Assembly: GCA_016839805.1 (NCBI GenBank)
Contig: JAEOTO010000032.1
Location: 114,232-178,231 of the forward strand
Length of the DNA: 64,000 bases
Direction: 5' to 3'
Origin: Candidatus Hermodarchaeota archaeon
GTDB taxonomy: Archaea; Asgardarchaeota; Hermodarchaeia; Hermodarchaeales; Hermodarchaeaceae
Translations under genes and position numbers: made by a program
Part shown: piece after piece, positions 1 through 9,127 of the stretch
How the letters are laid out: each line of letters starts with the position of its first letter
Numbering within the stretch: position 1 is the stretch's first letter
The notes under the pieces: generated by a model
The model's database searches: none
What the model saw: only the letters and a program-made list of their open reading frames with translations
What the model was told of the DNA's origin: nothing

Positions 1-1
1 A

Positions 2-1723
2 GTTAAGCAAGGAAAATACTTCTTCGAATATTGCACCAACGAAAAGGTTGCCATGGAGGTTGCAGGTGCCGCAGCAGTAGCTAACGCTCGATCTCTTGTT
101 ATCATGAAACATGTGGGACTCAATGTAGCATCAGACGCGTTTATGACATTGAATTACATTGGTGTACGTGCAGGGCTTGTTATTGTATCAGCTGATGACC
201 CAGGGTGTTGGAGTTCCCAAAATGAACAGGATAATCGTCTCTACGCAATGCTTGGCGACACTATGATGCTTGAACCAGCGGATCCTCAAGAAGCCAAAGA
301 AATGACAATTGCAGCCTTTGATCTTTCTGAAGAACTCGAACAACCTGTTTTACTTCGCGTCACAACTCGAGTGAGCCATACTCGAGCAGGAGTTGAGTTG
401 GGGCCCATTCGCGAACCAAGGAATAATCCCAATTTTGAACGAGATCCCTTTCGATTCGTCACCGTTCCTTCTGTTGCCCGAATACGGCATCCAATTTTGG
501 TTGAAAAAGTAAAACAAGCCACTGAACTATCAGAAAAAAGTGAATGGAACAGAATTTATGATAAAGGAAGGCTAGGAATAATTACGTCAGGTGTTAGTTT
601 TAACTATGTTATGGAAGCCCTGGAAGCTCTTCAGATTAAAGCAGCCATTTTCAAGATAGGAATGACCTATCCGCTACCTAAAAAGAAACTCCAAAAATTC
701 ATTGCTTCAAAGGAACAGGTGATTGTCGTTGAAGAGTTGAAGCCATACCTTGAGAATCACGCACGAGCTTTTTCGCAGGAAGAGAGTATAATCACACCAA
801 TTTTAGGAAAAAGCCAGGGGTACTTCTCAGAAATTGGTGAACTCAGTCCTCGAAAAGTTATGGAGGGAATAGCTCAAGCACTAGGCAAAGAGATTCCACC
901 AGATTTCCGTGCAATCGATGAAAAATTCTCTGAAGACCTAGTTGAATCTCCTCCCCGACCTCCAATTCTTTGTGCCGGATGTCCTCACAGAGCCACCTTC
1001 TACGAAGTTGCAACAGCCACTGGACGAAAAGGTGTTTACCCAACAGACATTGGTTGTTACACTCTGGCCATTCAACCTCCTCTTGAGATGGCAGATCTCT
1101 TACTTTGTATGGGTTCAAGCATAGGTACTTCTTGTGGGCTAACAGCTGTTCTGGATAAACCCATTATTGGGGCAATCGGTGACTCCACATTTTTCCATTC
1201 AGGAATTCCAGGACTAGTTAATGCCGTCTACAATCAACACCCTGTAAAAATTATTGTTGTTGATAATCACACAACAGCAATGACGGGTCATCAACCTCAC
1301 CCCGGAACAGGGATTACTGGAATGGGAGTTAAAGGACAAGGGATAAGCATTGAAGAAGTAGCACGAGGAGTTGGGATTCAATTTGTCAAAGTTATTAATC
1401 CCCTTAAAGTCAAGGAATCTATAAGAGCCATTCGTGAAGCTGTTTCATTTGATGGCCCTGCTGTAATTATTTCAAGAAGCCCCTGTGCTCTTGTCGAAAG
1501 AGCGAGAAAACGCCGTGAGAATGAACCGATTATTCCTTATGAGGTAAATCCAGAGGTTTGCCAAGGATGTCGGGTCTGCATAGATAAACTTGGTTGTGCT
1601 GCAGCTATTTGGGAAGGGGAACATGCTGCAATTGATTCTGATCTCTGCTCTGGCTGTGGAGTCTGTGCAGAAATTTGTCCGTATAAGGCAATTCGGGAAA
1701 TTGAGATCAATGAAAGAGTTTAA
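2..1723 (+). CDS. iorA: Indolepyruvate:ferredoxin oxidoreductase, alpha subunit (5' end outside window)
   Basis: Catalytic subunit that oxidatively decarboxylates aryl pyruvates (from Trp, Phe, Tyr) to aryl-CoA and passes electrons to ferredoxin. The frame is open from base 2, and the residues before the first ATG (base 53) already match the family (NEKVAMEVA), so the true start lies upstream of the window. About 573 residues are visible. A central thiamine-diphosphate domain carries CAGCPHRA and GDSTFFHSG, and the C-terminus holds two ferredoxin-like Fe-S motifs (VCQGCRVC and LCSGCGVCAEICP). The stop overlaps the start of iorB by 14 bp, so the subunits are translationally coupled. Family assignment is firm; which aryl pyruvate is preferred cannot be told from sequence. 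Confidence 0.95.
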   Translation, partial: VKQGKYFFEYCTNEKVAMEVAGAAAVANARSLVIMKHVGLNVASDAFMTLNYIGVRAGLVIVSADDPGCWSSQNEQDNRLYAMLGDTMMLEPADPQEAKEMTIAAFDLSEELEQPVLLRVTTRVSHTRAGVELGPIREPRNNPNFERDPFRFVTVPSVARIRHPILVEKVKQATELSEKSEWNRIYDKGRLGIITSGVSFNYVMEALEALQIKAAIFKIGMTYPLPKKKLQKFIASKEQVIVVEELKPYLENHARAFSQEESIITPILGKSQGYFSEIGELSPRKVMEGIAQALGKEIPPDFRAIDEKFSEDLVESPPRPPILCAGCPHRATFYEVATATGRKGVYPTDIGCYTLAIQPPLEMADLLLCMGSSIGTSCGLTAVLDKPIIGAIGDSTFFHSGIPGLVNAVYNQHPVKIIVVDNHTTAMTGHQPHPGTGITGMGVKGQGISIEEVARGVGIQFVKVINPLKVKESIRAIREAVSFDGPAVIISRSPCALVERARKRRENEPIIPYEVNPEVCQGCRVCIDKLGCAAAIWEGEHAAIDSDLCSGCGVCAEICPYKAIREIEINERV

Positions 1724-2312
1724 CATAATGTTCACAGGTGTCGGTGGTACTGGTGTTCTGACCGCCGCTCGGGTTTTAGCAACTGCGGCACTCATTGAAG
1801 GACAAAACGTTAGAATGGGAGAAATTCATGGTATGGCACAACGGGGAGGAGCGGTCAACTGCACGATTCGAATCGGATCATCCGTTCATGGACCTATTGT
1901 TCCAACGGGTAAAGCAGATGTACTTCTAAGTGTTGAGCCTGTTGAAGCCCTGCGAAACGTTGATCGTATTATGCCAACAGGGACCATAATTGTTGGACAA
2001 TACCAAATCGTTCCAACCGCTGTATTGCTAGGACGGGCGGAATACCCCAGTGATAAAGAGATTCTTAGAGATCTGAGCAAATTTGCGAAAGTAGTCACTT
2101 TTGATGCCGCAAGCTTGGCTCAGGATGCAGGAAGCCTCCTAACTATGAATACCGTATTAATCGGTGCTGCATTGGGGTTGAATCTACTTCCATTAAACGA
2201 AGAATCAATTATTTCGGCGATAAAAGACGTTTTACCTGCACGATATCATAACATGAACATCTCAGCTTTACAAAAAGGAAAAAATGCGCCTAAACAAACT
2301 ATTAACGTCTAA
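1710..2312 (+). CDS. iorB: Indolepyruvate:ferredoxin oxidoreductase, beta subunit
   Basis: Gamma-domain subunit of the IOR complex. The start at 1710 (MKEFNIMFTG) gives 200 residues, the normal family length. A longer in-frame reading begins at 1590 but would lie deep inside iorA and adds no family sequence. The glycine-rich N-terminus (TGVGGTGVLTAARVL) and the segment HGMAQRGGAV are hallmarks of the 2-oxoacid oxidoreductase gamma/beta family. The gene overlaps iorA by 14 bp. At its 3' end it overlaps the convergent Memo-like gene by 4 bp, leaving no room for a separate terminator between them. Confidence 0.93.
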   Translation: MKEFNIMFTGVGGTGVLTAARVLATAALIEGQNVRMGEIHGMAQRGGAVNCTIRIGSSVHGPIVPTGKADVLLSVEPVEALRNVDRIMPTGTIIVGQYQIVPTAVLLGRAEYPSDKEILRDLSKFAKVVTFDAASLAQDAGSLLTMNTVLIGAALGLNLLPLNEESIISAIKDVLPARYHNMNISALQKGKNAPKQTINV

Positions 2313-3232
2313 CGTTGTAAAGCAATTGACGCATATCCCACAATTGCGTCTGAACTTCCCCTGATATCATAACTTGTTGCATACTTGAGTGATTTTCCTT
2401 TCGATGCACCCAGTTGTTGGGCAGCTACTATCGTTGCAGCTACGGGGCTTGCACCACACATCGTTCGTCGTTCTTCCACGACAGTTTCCAAAAGAGCCTT
2501 GCCATCCAATTGCTCAATTTTTTGAATAAGATCTCCATCAGTATCGTGAACCCATTTGACAATTTTATCAATAGGACCACTCCCAACAGGGGCATAGTTA
2601 TAGAAATATTGTCCATAGTGCGTGAAATCTGTGCTAGCGATAATGATAACATCCCGTTTGCTTTTCTTAACCGCTTCAGCGATGGTCTTACCTACCTTTT
2701 CACAAACCGAGTAATTTTGTGAAGAGATTACCAGCGGAACAATTTGAAAAGGATGGTTTTGACCTAAAAATTGAAGGAACGGTAATTGTACTTCTAATGA
2801 ATGCTCGCCATAATGAGCCTCTGTATCTTCAATAATGCATTTTGATCCCGAATCTTGGCTTTGCTTGAGTAACTGTTGAGCAAGTGAAGTGTCAATTTCG
2901 CGTTTTCCTAGAGGTGTTTCCCACAGGCCTTCAGCCATAACAACGGCACCTTGAAAGCGTAAGAAGCCATGTTTGGGACCAATCAGAATGAAGGTTTCAG
3001 GAAAGCCCTCTTGTGCAATGAGATTGTATAGATGAGAAGCAACTGGACCCGAGTAAATGAACCCAGCATGAGGTGCTACCCCAGCAACCAAACCCTCTAA
3101 TCTCTTGGCGCTTACTTTAGGAACAGTTCCCACCCCCTGGGGGCCGGAAAAGGCTGCTTCAATAGCTTTTTTTAGAGCATTTTTTTCTGGTGGATAGAAA
3201 CCGATTGCACATGGTGGTCGCACTTGACCCAT
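2309..3232 (-). CDS. MEMO1 family protein (AmmeMemoRadiSam protein B)
   Basis: Member of the Memo family, related in fold to class III extradiol dioxygenases. The 307 residues match the usual family length. Conserved landmarks are the N-terminal AIGFYPP, VAPHAGFIYSG with a metal-binding-type histidine, SLEVQLPFL, STDFTHYG and the C-terminal SSDAIVGYAS. In prokaryotes Memo often occurs with an AMMECR1 protein and a radical SAM protein (AmmeMemoRadiSam); a matching radical SAM gene lies at 13836-14957, but no AMMECR1 gene is in the window. The biochemical function of the archaeal family is not established. It is transcribed away from the TrmB gene at 3302. Confidence 0.92.
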   Translation of the reverse strand: MGQVRPPCAIGFYPPEKNALKKAIEAAFSGPQGVGTVPKVSAKRLEGLVAGVAPHAGFIYSGPVASHLYNLIAQEGFPETFILIGPKHGFLRFQGAVVMAEGLWETPLGKREIDTSLAQQLLKQSQDSGSKCIIEDTEAHYGEHSLEVQLPFLQFLGQNHPFQIVPLVISSQNYSVCEKVGKTIAEAVKKSKRDVIIIASTDFTHYGQYFYNYAPVGSGPIDKIVKWVHDTDGDLIQKIEQLDGKALLETVVEERRTMCGASPVAATIVAAQQLGASKGKSLKYATSYDIRGSSDAIVGYASIALQR

Positions 3233-3301
3233 AAAGTCACGTCCATATTACTCTTAACGCGGTAAGCAAAAAGGTTTTTTCGCTAGTTACACTGTGTCGA
3301 T

Positions 3302-4078
3302 GTGGTAGTTGAAATGAGCAAACGCATGGATGACAGCGCCATCCGTGCCCTCAGGAACCTAGGGCTAAGTAGTTACGAAGCACGAGTGTATATCTCCTTG
3401 GTCCGGAATGGGGCACTTACAGCTAGCGAAGTGAGTTCACAATCGCGAATTCCCTTTAGTAGAGTGTATGATGTCTTAGCAGCTTTGGAACGTGGAGGTT
3501 GGATAACCGTTGAACAGGGACGTCCAAAACGATACGTGCCTAAGAGCCCACGGGAAACTTCAAAGGCAGCTGTTCTTAATGCCCAAGAGCGGTTATCGGA
3601 TTGGGAGCAACGCGTTATCGAAGATTTACAACCTCTTTTCGATGAAAAGACAAGGATTTCAGCTCCCGAAGTTCACATTCTCCATGGATCTAATAATGTT
3701 CGAGCAAAACTGAATGTCGCACTTGGTCAGGCAGAACGCATCGTTCTCTTATCTTGGGGAATCATAAGTGAAGAGGACATTGATTTCATTAGCCCCACAT
3801 TACTCCATCTTCGGGATAAGGGTGTGAAATTCCAGATTCTAGTATCTGAGCAAACGTTGACCGATAAGGTAAGGCGACTCATTTTAGCAGTGGGAGATGG
3901 ACGAAAACGCAAAGAAATCTATGGGGGAGGAGCGATTATAGATGAAAAACAAGCCATTATTATGTTGACCACAAAACCCGATGAATCATTAGCAATCTGG
4001 TCTCGCCACACCGAGTTAGCTGAACTGGCAAAAATTTACTTTCTATACCTCTATAATTCAGCTCAACCACTTACATGA
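3302..4078 (+). CDS. TrmB family transcriptional regulator
   Basis: DNA-binding regulator with an N-terminal winged helix (about residues 12-80; LGLSSYEARVYISL and the wing-like GRPKRYVPKSP) followed by a coiled linker and a PLD-like C-terminal domain (about 120-258), the arrangement of TrmB-type sugar or effector sensors. Starts are possible at GTG 3302, ATG 3314 and ATG 3326; the HTH begins after all of them. It is divergent from the Memo-like gene, with only 69 bp between them, so regulation of that promoter is plausible but not shown. A second TrmB gene lies at 31196-32017. The effector cannot be predicted. Confidence 0.88.
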   Translation: MVVEMSKRMDDSAIRALRNLGLSSYEARVYISLVRNGALTASEVSSQSRIPFSRVYDVLAALERGGWITVEQGRPKRYVPKSPRETSKAAVLNAQERLSDWEQRVIEDLQPLFDEKTRISAPEVHILHGSNNVRAKLNVALGQAERIVLLSWGIISEEDIDFISPTLLHLRDKGVKFQILVSEQTLTDKVRRLILAVGDGRKRKEIYGGGAIIDEKQAIIMLTTKPDESLAIWSRHTELAELAKIYFLYLYNSAQPLT

Positions 4079-4084
4079 CCTGTT

Positions 4085-4399
4085 TTATTGTGTTTCCTGT
4101 GCTTCATGCTGAAGTTTGTCAAGGAGGACAATAGCAACTCCCAAGGGAACACGAAGTTGGACCGCAAGTTCTTCCGGAGTAATGGATTGTCGTTGGGGAA
4201 GAATATTGGTACGGGTGTAATCAAGAAGATGCGGGTATAGAACCATTGATTTTACAGTCTCTTCTAATATCGAGGGCCAATCCCGTAAATCAGAACCATC
4301 CGCTTCGACAACCTCAATTGTTTTCTTTTCTTCACTCTTCTCGTCTTTTTCTTCACTCTTCTTTTTTTTCTTAAAATATTGGTCCAGTCCAAAACTCAT
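4085..4399 (-). CDS. Small hypothetical protein with charged N-terminus and HTH-like C-terminus
   Basis: I do not recognise a named family. The 104 residues split into a low-complexity lysine/glutamate N-terminus (residues about 9-27, with an internal repeat of SEEK units) and a C-terminal half whose segment ITPEELAVQLRVPLGVAIVLLDKL-type spacing resembles a helix-turn-helix. The gene is tail-to-tail with the TrmB gene (6 bp gap) and its start is 45 bp from the divergent zinc-ribbon gene at 4445. It could be a small nucleic-acid-binding protein; that is inference only. Confidence 0.6.
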   Translation of the reverse strand: MSFGLDQYFKKKKKSEEKDEKSEEKKTIEVVEADGSDLRDWPSILEETVKSMVLYPHLLDYTRTNILPQRQSITPEELAVQLRVPLGVAIVLLDKLQHEAQETQ

Positions 4400-4444
4400 T
4401 AGAAGATTCCCAGGTGAGGAAGGCTAATTAAGTTAATTAGGCTT

Positions 4445-5200
4445 GTGGCATGGATGGTATTGATGCCACGGGAAGGATACTATATCATACGATGCCCCAA
4501 ATGTGGAAGATACACTTACGCCCCCACGCGACAGAAAACTCGTCTTTGCGTCTTTTGTCAGCGAATTTTTAAAATTAATCCACTAAACGCTATCTATGTC
4601 GATACCGCAGAAAGGGCGAGAACGCGGGTAAAATTTTACCAAACAGGGAAACACCACCAGGAGTTTATGAATGCAGTTGAAAAATCACGGAAATCAATTC
4701 AATCCCTAATCCCACAAGAGAGTGTTAATTTAACGGAAATCCAGGAAATTACAACCGAAGTTCAACCCACTTCCACTCGTCGACGCGAATTAGAACGAAT
4801 ACTTAACCAACATGCACGAATCACCAACATTGATTTACAGCAACTTGAACAGGAATGTCAAAAAGCAGGGATACCTTGGGAGTGGGCATCCCAACAAATT
4901 GAGGTGCTCATCCGATCAGGCCACATCATCGCCCCTAAACCCTGGCAAATTCGATTGGTAGCCGATGTAACCGAACCGACTAAGACAAAAACCAAAAAAG
5001 TAAGTCCTACTAAACTCGCACAAACGATCGGGAAAATAATTCGGAAATCACCTACACCGATCAGCCACACTCAGCTCCTTGAGCAAATGAACAGAGAATC
5101 CATTTCAAGTGTTGATGTCGAAGAAGCTTTAACCCTCTTGAAACTTCAAGGTTATATTCTCATCACCCCCAAGGGAACCTACAAGTGGACTGCGGATTAG
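4445..5200 (+). CDS. DUF1922-like zinc ribbon protein with C-terminal winged helices
   Basis: About 251 residues. The N-terminus has a four-cysteine zinc ribbon (CPKCG and CVFC, about residues 18-38) followed by a segment (YVDTAERARTRVKFYQTG) that resembles DUF1922 proteins. The rest appears to contain two helical winged-helix-like modules (about 110-165 and 190-250), the last ending in GYILITPKGTYKW like the C-terminal wings of replication or transcription factors. Starts GTG 4445, ATG 4454 and ATG 4463 are all possible; the shortest still keeps the zinc ribbon. Likely a nucleic-acid-binding protein of unknown role. Confidence 0.7.
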   Translation: MAWMVLMPREGYYIIRCPKCGRYTYAPTRQKTRLCVFCQRIFKINPLNAIYVDTAERARTRVKFYQTGKHHQEFMNAVEKSRKSIQSLIPQESVNLTEIQEITTEVQPTSTRRRELERILNQHARITNIDLQQLEQECQKAGIPWEWASQQIEVLIRSGHIIAPKPWQIRLVADVTEPTKTKTKKVSPTKLAQTIGKIIRKSPTPISHTQLLEQMNRESISSVDVEEALTLLKLQGYILITPKGTYKWTAD

Positions 5201-5260
5201 ACCAGAAGAAACGATTGATAAGTTTTAAACGTCCATTCTAGATTAAATGGAGCGTAGAGA

Positions 5261-5638
5261 TTGCCTGCTGTTTATTACCTGGCTCGCCAGATGCATCGTC
5301 AACTTTCAGGAGCCCTCATAGATTATGTGCTCCTATTATGGCTCTACTCAAATCCTCATGAAACGCGCCGTCGAAGTCTAGCTTCTCTACGCCATGTCCT
5401 GAAACATACCCCAGAATTTCAGCGACATGATGGCAAACCTAATGTCACAGAAGACGAGTTAAACCAGATCGTCTTTATTGCCCTCAAAAGACTAAAGGAG
5501 AAAGGGTTTGTCACCGTTTATTCCCAAAACCAGTTTAGCGCTCAGATTTCTTTAACAGAAAAGGGCATTGAATTTATTCGGTCTTCACTCTCATCAGAAT
5601 CGATACAGTTCTTAGAAGACTCAGGTCATATGACTTAA
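5261..5638 (+). CDS. Hypothetical small winged-helix protein
   Basis: 125 residues from a TTG start; ATG 5291 would shorten it by 10. The region with LNQIVFIALKRLKEKGFVTV followed by QISLTEKGIEFI has the helix-wing pattern of PadR/MarR-like winged helices, preceded by a helical segment. It lies 60 bp downstream of the DUF1922-like gene on the same strand, so they may be co-transcribed. No family name is offered. Confidence 0.6.
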   Translation: MPAVYYLARQMHRQLSGALIDYVLLLWLYSNPHETRRRSLASLRHVLKHTPEFQRHDGKPNVTEDELNQIVFIALKRLKEKGFVTVYSQNQFSAQISLTEKGIEFIRSSLSSESIQFLEDSGHMT

Positions 5639-5725
5639 GCCACCAAACTCGTTACGTTCGCCTAAAGTATATTTAGGACATAAGCTCTATTTACAGAAAG
5701 TCTTTTCCCGCGGAGATTAGTTGAT

Positions 5726-6391
5726 TTGGTGTCCAAGGCAGGAACGAAGGATGCAGCACGGTCGGATCTTGAAGCCCCAACAGTCTATTTGAAACAAGCA
5801 TACCGCCTATACGTTTCAAAGCAAGTGCGACAAGACCTAATTCTTCCTACTCTGCGAATTCTTGCAACCCACCTAGGAACCAAGGAACTCGGTCGAGAAC
5901 CTGAAGCCTTGTATGCTGCAGCCCTTTACATTGCTTTTCGTCATCCCAACACCTACCCGAACCTCGTGCCTCGAAGTTATTTTTGTGCTAAAAATTTCAA
6001 GAACACAAAGCGTTTACCACCGGAACCCATTTTTCGAGAAGCATTTTCGGTTAAAGACTCTAGTATCGATTGGTACACAAAACGGATTGTCGACAAATTA
6101 AGTATAGTAATCCTTTATGATGAACGGGGATTACCCTATTTTCTTGAAAGAACAGGTCCTATCTATAGATTAATTGACGCCTTGGCGGAAGAAGCGTCGA
6201 TTGATGCAGTTCTAACCTCTGAGATTGTTAATCGACGTGAACTCCTCGAACCTATTGTAAGTGGGTTGTTAAACCGAATTTTCACTGTCTTACAGCTACT
6301 TCCTAGAATCTTTTACAACTCGTTATACGAGCATTTAGTACCTCACGTAGAAGCATCGATTGAAAATGCGAAGTGGGTATTAGGAGTTTAG
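5726..6391 (+). CDS. Hypothetical helical protein
   Basis: 221 residues starting at TTG 5726 or GTG 5729. It is predominantly helical. The segment EPEALYAAALYIAFRHPN is reminiscent of a cyclin-box helix of TFB/cyclin proteins, but there is no zinc ribbon and the second half does not clearly repeat it. I therefore do not assign a family. Its last 4 bp overlap the convergent DUF211 gene. Profile-profile comparison with cyclin-like domains would decide. Confidence 0.6.
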   Translation: MVSKAGTKDAARSDLEAPTVYLKQAYRLYVSKQVRQDLILPTLRILATHLGTKELGREPEALYAAALYIAFRHPNTYPNLVPRSYFCAKNFKNTKRLPPEPIFREAFSVKDSSIDWYTKRIVDKLSIVILYDERGLPYFLERTGPIYRLIDALAEEASIDAVLTSEIVNRRELLEPIVSGLLNRIFTVLQLLPRIFYNSLYEHLVPHVEASIENAKWVLGV

Positions 6392-6690
6392 CCCCCGTTT
6401 TCCATATGGGTTTTGACTTCTTCGACAACGGTTCGTCCTGCGACTACCTGATCAATTGAGTGAACAGATGCGCCACACGCTTCAAGCGCCGCTTTCACCT
6501 CTTCAAATTGAAGGTTGTCACCTTCAACCGTTACCTTAATTGACTCTGTATGGGAGTCGACTTCAACAAGGGCTACGTTAACACCTACGACCCCGTCTAT
6601 TTTTCCTACTAAGTTTGCGATGTCGACAAGATTTGGTACATGTGGTTTAAGGACATCGAGCACAAGTCGTTTAATACCAGAACTAGACAT
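6388..6690 (-). CDS. DUF211 family protein
   Basis: 100 residues, the full length of the archaeal DUF211 family, recognised by IKRLVLDVLKPH, VVGVNVALVEVD, KVTVEGDNL and ACGASVHSIDQVVAG. The known structures are small ferredoxin-fold (ACT-like) assemblies; the function is unknown. The next gene upstream on the same strand is fae-hps, whose stop is 133 bp away, so read-through from the fae-hps promoter is possible but an independent promoter is equally likely. Confidence 0.85.
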   Translation of the reverse strand: MSSSGIKRLVLDVLKPHVPNLVDIANLVGKIDGVVGVNVALVEVDSHTESIKVTVEGDNLQFEEVKAALEACGASVHSIDQVVAGRTVVEEVKTHMENGG

Positions 6691-6823
6691 TGGATTCTCC
6701 TTATAGAAGAATTGCTTCAGTCTTTTCTATCTATTGTATTTTTGAATCTATCTGACTTTCCTTGAGAAAGTAATAACTTTTGGAAGAACTATTCGATTTT
6801 CACTACTAAAGTTACAGATTTTT

Positions 6824-8008
6824 TTATTCAGTGTGAACACGAAACAGGTCGATATCACCTTGCATTTGGGTGAGGAACTCTCGGGTAGATCGTTCAACAT
6901 CTCGTGATTGAGTGATGTATCGTCCAACAACAATGATATCGGCTTTGGCTTTGAGAGCAGCTTGAATGTTATCCGGCCGAATTCCACCTGCCACGGAAAC
7001 AAGTAATCGCTTTCCTTTGAAAGCCGCTTTCACCTCTTTTACAACATCCCAGCGATGTTCTGCGCGACCTTCAGTATCGATGCCTCGATGCATGATTACT
7101 ACATTGGGTGGCATTTTCAAACTCTGAAGCTTTGCTAATGGATCTTCGACATTCATCATGTCCACAAATGAATAGATGCCGAGTCGGTTGGTCTCATAAA
7201 TGAATTGATCAATCGTATCCACAGAGGCTAATCCGGAGACAACTACTGCGTCTGCAGCCTCATCAAAGGCTAAATCAACCTCAACCTTTCCTACATCAAG
7301 AGTTTTTAGGTCAGCAACTAAGAATTTGTCTTTTGCTACTTCTCGTAAGTCACCAAGCACAGCCGTTCCGTAACGCTTGATAAGCGGAGTACCGGCCTCA
7401 AGAATTAGGTTATCACTTTTGGGTAATGCTGCAATGATCTTCTTGGTTTTTTCAAGGCTCGGAATATCTAAAGCAATCTGAAGATAGGGAGGTCGCCACA
7501 ATCGTGGCACGCGAAAGCCCATGATGGGGTGAGTGGCACGATCTTTATCGTACATGATTTTATCCACCGGAGGATAGTTTGAAAGGGCGCGTTGAATTGA
7601 AAGTTTCGTAGCAGCGTAGTTGTAGTGGTAGATTCTACGGTAATCCTTCGCATCTGGATGAATAAACACACTGCAGATAACGACCCATTCGTCAGCCTTG
7701 GCCTTCGGAATTATGCCTTCTTCTAAAGCATCAGCCACGGCTTTAGCCACAGCAGCCTGGGCGGGTCCAAATATTTTCTCAGCATCACCCATATCCTTGA
7801 CTGTTACCTTCGGAACAATCAGCGTATGAGGCTTGGGCGGTAAATTAGGTCGAATCACCGCCAACAATGGAGAATGCCCATGTGAAACATTAGTCATGCC
7901 CTGGGCAAAAGCGGTTCCAACAGGACCGGATTTCTCACCAATAATTAAATCAATATGGGCAATTTCGGGAGCTTTTCCTACTAGTGCTTCGCCGACAAGA
8001 TACACCAT
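6824..8008 (-). CDS. fae-hps: Bifunctional formaldehyde-activating enzyme / 3-hexulose-6-phosphate synthase
   Basis: The N-terminal Fae domain (about 1-165) contains [19 protein letters not shown] with the family histidine at residue 18, and the C-terminal Hps domain (about 175-394) has the OMP-decarboxylase-type barrel with [23 protein letters not shown] and [10 protein letters not shown]. Fae condenses formaldehyde with tetrahydromethanopterin; Hps interconverts hexulose-6-P with ribulose-5-P and formaldehyde. In non-methylotrophic archaea the fusion is used mainly to make pentose phosphates from fructose-6-P and to scavenge the released formaldehyde. Length 394 is normal for the fusion. 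Two palindromes lie 48-74 bp upstream of the start (8056-8082). Confidence 0.95.
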   Translation of the reverse strand: MVYLVGEALVGKAPEIAHIDLIIGEKSGPVGTAFAQGMTNVSHGHSPLLAVIRPNLPPKPHTLIVPKVTVKDMGDAEKIFGPAQAAVAKAVADALEEGIIPKAKADEWVVICSVFIHPDAKDYRRIYHYNYAATKLSIQRALSNYPPVDKIMYDKDRATHPIMGFRVPRLWRPPYLQIALDIPSLEKTKKIIAALPKSDNLILEAGTPLIKRYGTAVLGDLREVAKDKFLVADLKTLDVGKVEVDLAFDEAADAVVVSGLASVDTIDQFIYETNRLGIYSFVDMMNVEDPLAKLQSLKMPPNVVIMHRGIDTEGRAEHRWDVVKEVKAAFKGKRLLVSVAGGIRPDNIQAALKAKADIIVVGRYITQSRDVERSTREFLTQMQGDIDLFRVHTE

Positions 8009-8382
8009 GATTCGTCATCCCTGGTGCTAATAGCCATTCCCATAACCCTACCCTCCGTTATAATAACGTTTTGTGACAAAACAGACGTTTAATATTCGGA
8101 AAGAATTCTATGGAATCTTGTACCTCACCACGTAATTTCTCGTTGAAATAATAGATAATGGTTTATCCAGTTAGGATCGCCCGTCGCCTGATAAGTATGA
8201 AGCCGCCACCCTTCCTTCTGGTATTCAGCAATTACCCTCGCGATGTTCTTATGATGATTAACTTGCACACAAATATATTCGAAATCAATATCAACCTGCT
8301 TCAAGGAAATTTCACCTGCGATAAATCAGTAAGAATACGAATAAAAGCGTTAGCGACTCTATTATTCGACTGGTGGGGAACA
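8009..8382. other. Intergenic region between fae-hps and the frameshifted membrane gene
   Basis: 374 bases without a convincing gene. An open frame runs from 8158 into the membrane-protein gene, but its first 75 codons read as non-protein-like sequence and the membrane protein proper starts at ATG 8383. Apart from the palindromes at 8056-8082 I see no RNA gene or repeat. Confidence 0.5.
8056..8082. promoter_or_regulatory. Two adjacent palindromes upstream of fae-hps, candidate operator over a TATA-like element
   Basis: CGTTATAATAACG (8056-8068) is a perfect palindrome around TAA and is immediately followed by GTTTTGT-G-ACAAAAC (8068-8082). The first contains a TATA-like core about 50 bp before the fae-hps start on the minus strand. 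The position suggests a repressor or activator site; no binding protein is known. Confidence 0.45.
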
Positions 8383-8873
8383 ATGGCCAAACCAAAGATT
8401 GATTATTCGGAGTACAGAAGACATGTAATTTCCCTGGCTAGTGTGATGACCTTTCTTGCAGGGTTCATTTTCACAGTCATTACTTTGCTTCTTAGCCAAC
8501 TTCCAGATCTAAGCAGCGTAGTATTCTCAGTCAGTTTTTTGTGGCAATTCACACTATTTTTTTGACCATCTTGTTTTATCTAATGCTGTTTGTAGTGTTT
8601 TATTCTCCTGTCATCAGTATTATCTTGGTTAGAGATCTTATACCAAAAGGCACAATGCCCACAGCAGCGAAAATTTACAATTTTGCGTATTCACTGATTT
8701 GGTTCGTGATTGGTATTCCTCTTATTCTGATGTTTGTTCTCTGGAATTTATATTATCTGGCGTTAGCAGCATCTGTTGTTTGGATACTGGTTATCATTGT
8801 TATGATATCCTTAGTTTTAAGAAGCGGTCAGATGAAAATTCGCGAAATACGTAAGAGGCTTCATAGCGAATAA
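8383..8873 (+). pseudogene. Membrane protein interrupted by a -1 frameshift at a T7 run
   Basis: The frame from ATG 8383 (MAKPKIDYSEY) runs 60 codons and ends at TGA 8563-8565 inside a run of seven T. Reading the last TTT/TTG one base back continues without a break (FTLFF then LTILFYLMLF) to the stop at 8873, giving one 163-residue protein with about four hydrophobic segments and a basic C-terminus. The hydrophobic segment is seamless across the junction, so the two parts were once one gene. It may be a sequencing or assembly indel, a real mutation, or a slip at the stop codon. Family unknown. Confidence 0.6.
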
Positions 8874-9127
8874 TTAGGAAGAAGATAAGACCTACTGTAA
8901 AAATTTCCGTGCCATTAATCTAAATTATGATTACAAGGTTTGTAACGTTCTATGAGGCTTATAACCACCCTTAAAGAGAGAAAAAATCAATTATTTTAGA
9001 TTTCAAACAAGGCGTTATCGTAATTGATAGACAAGTTTTCTTGACCAAAACGTTAATACCGTAGGAATTATACCGACTCTTCCTTGATTCCGATCTACTA
9101 TGGAGGTGACGTGCATGGCAACTAATC

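Noticed and set aside
1590..1709. Longer N-terminus for IorB (240 aa reading)
   Set aside because: The extra 40 residues lie inside the iorA ferredoxin domain and have no family similarity; 1710 gives the normal length.
5726..6391. Second TFB paralogue
   Set aside because: One cyclin-like helix pattern is not enough: no zinc ribbon and no second repeat.
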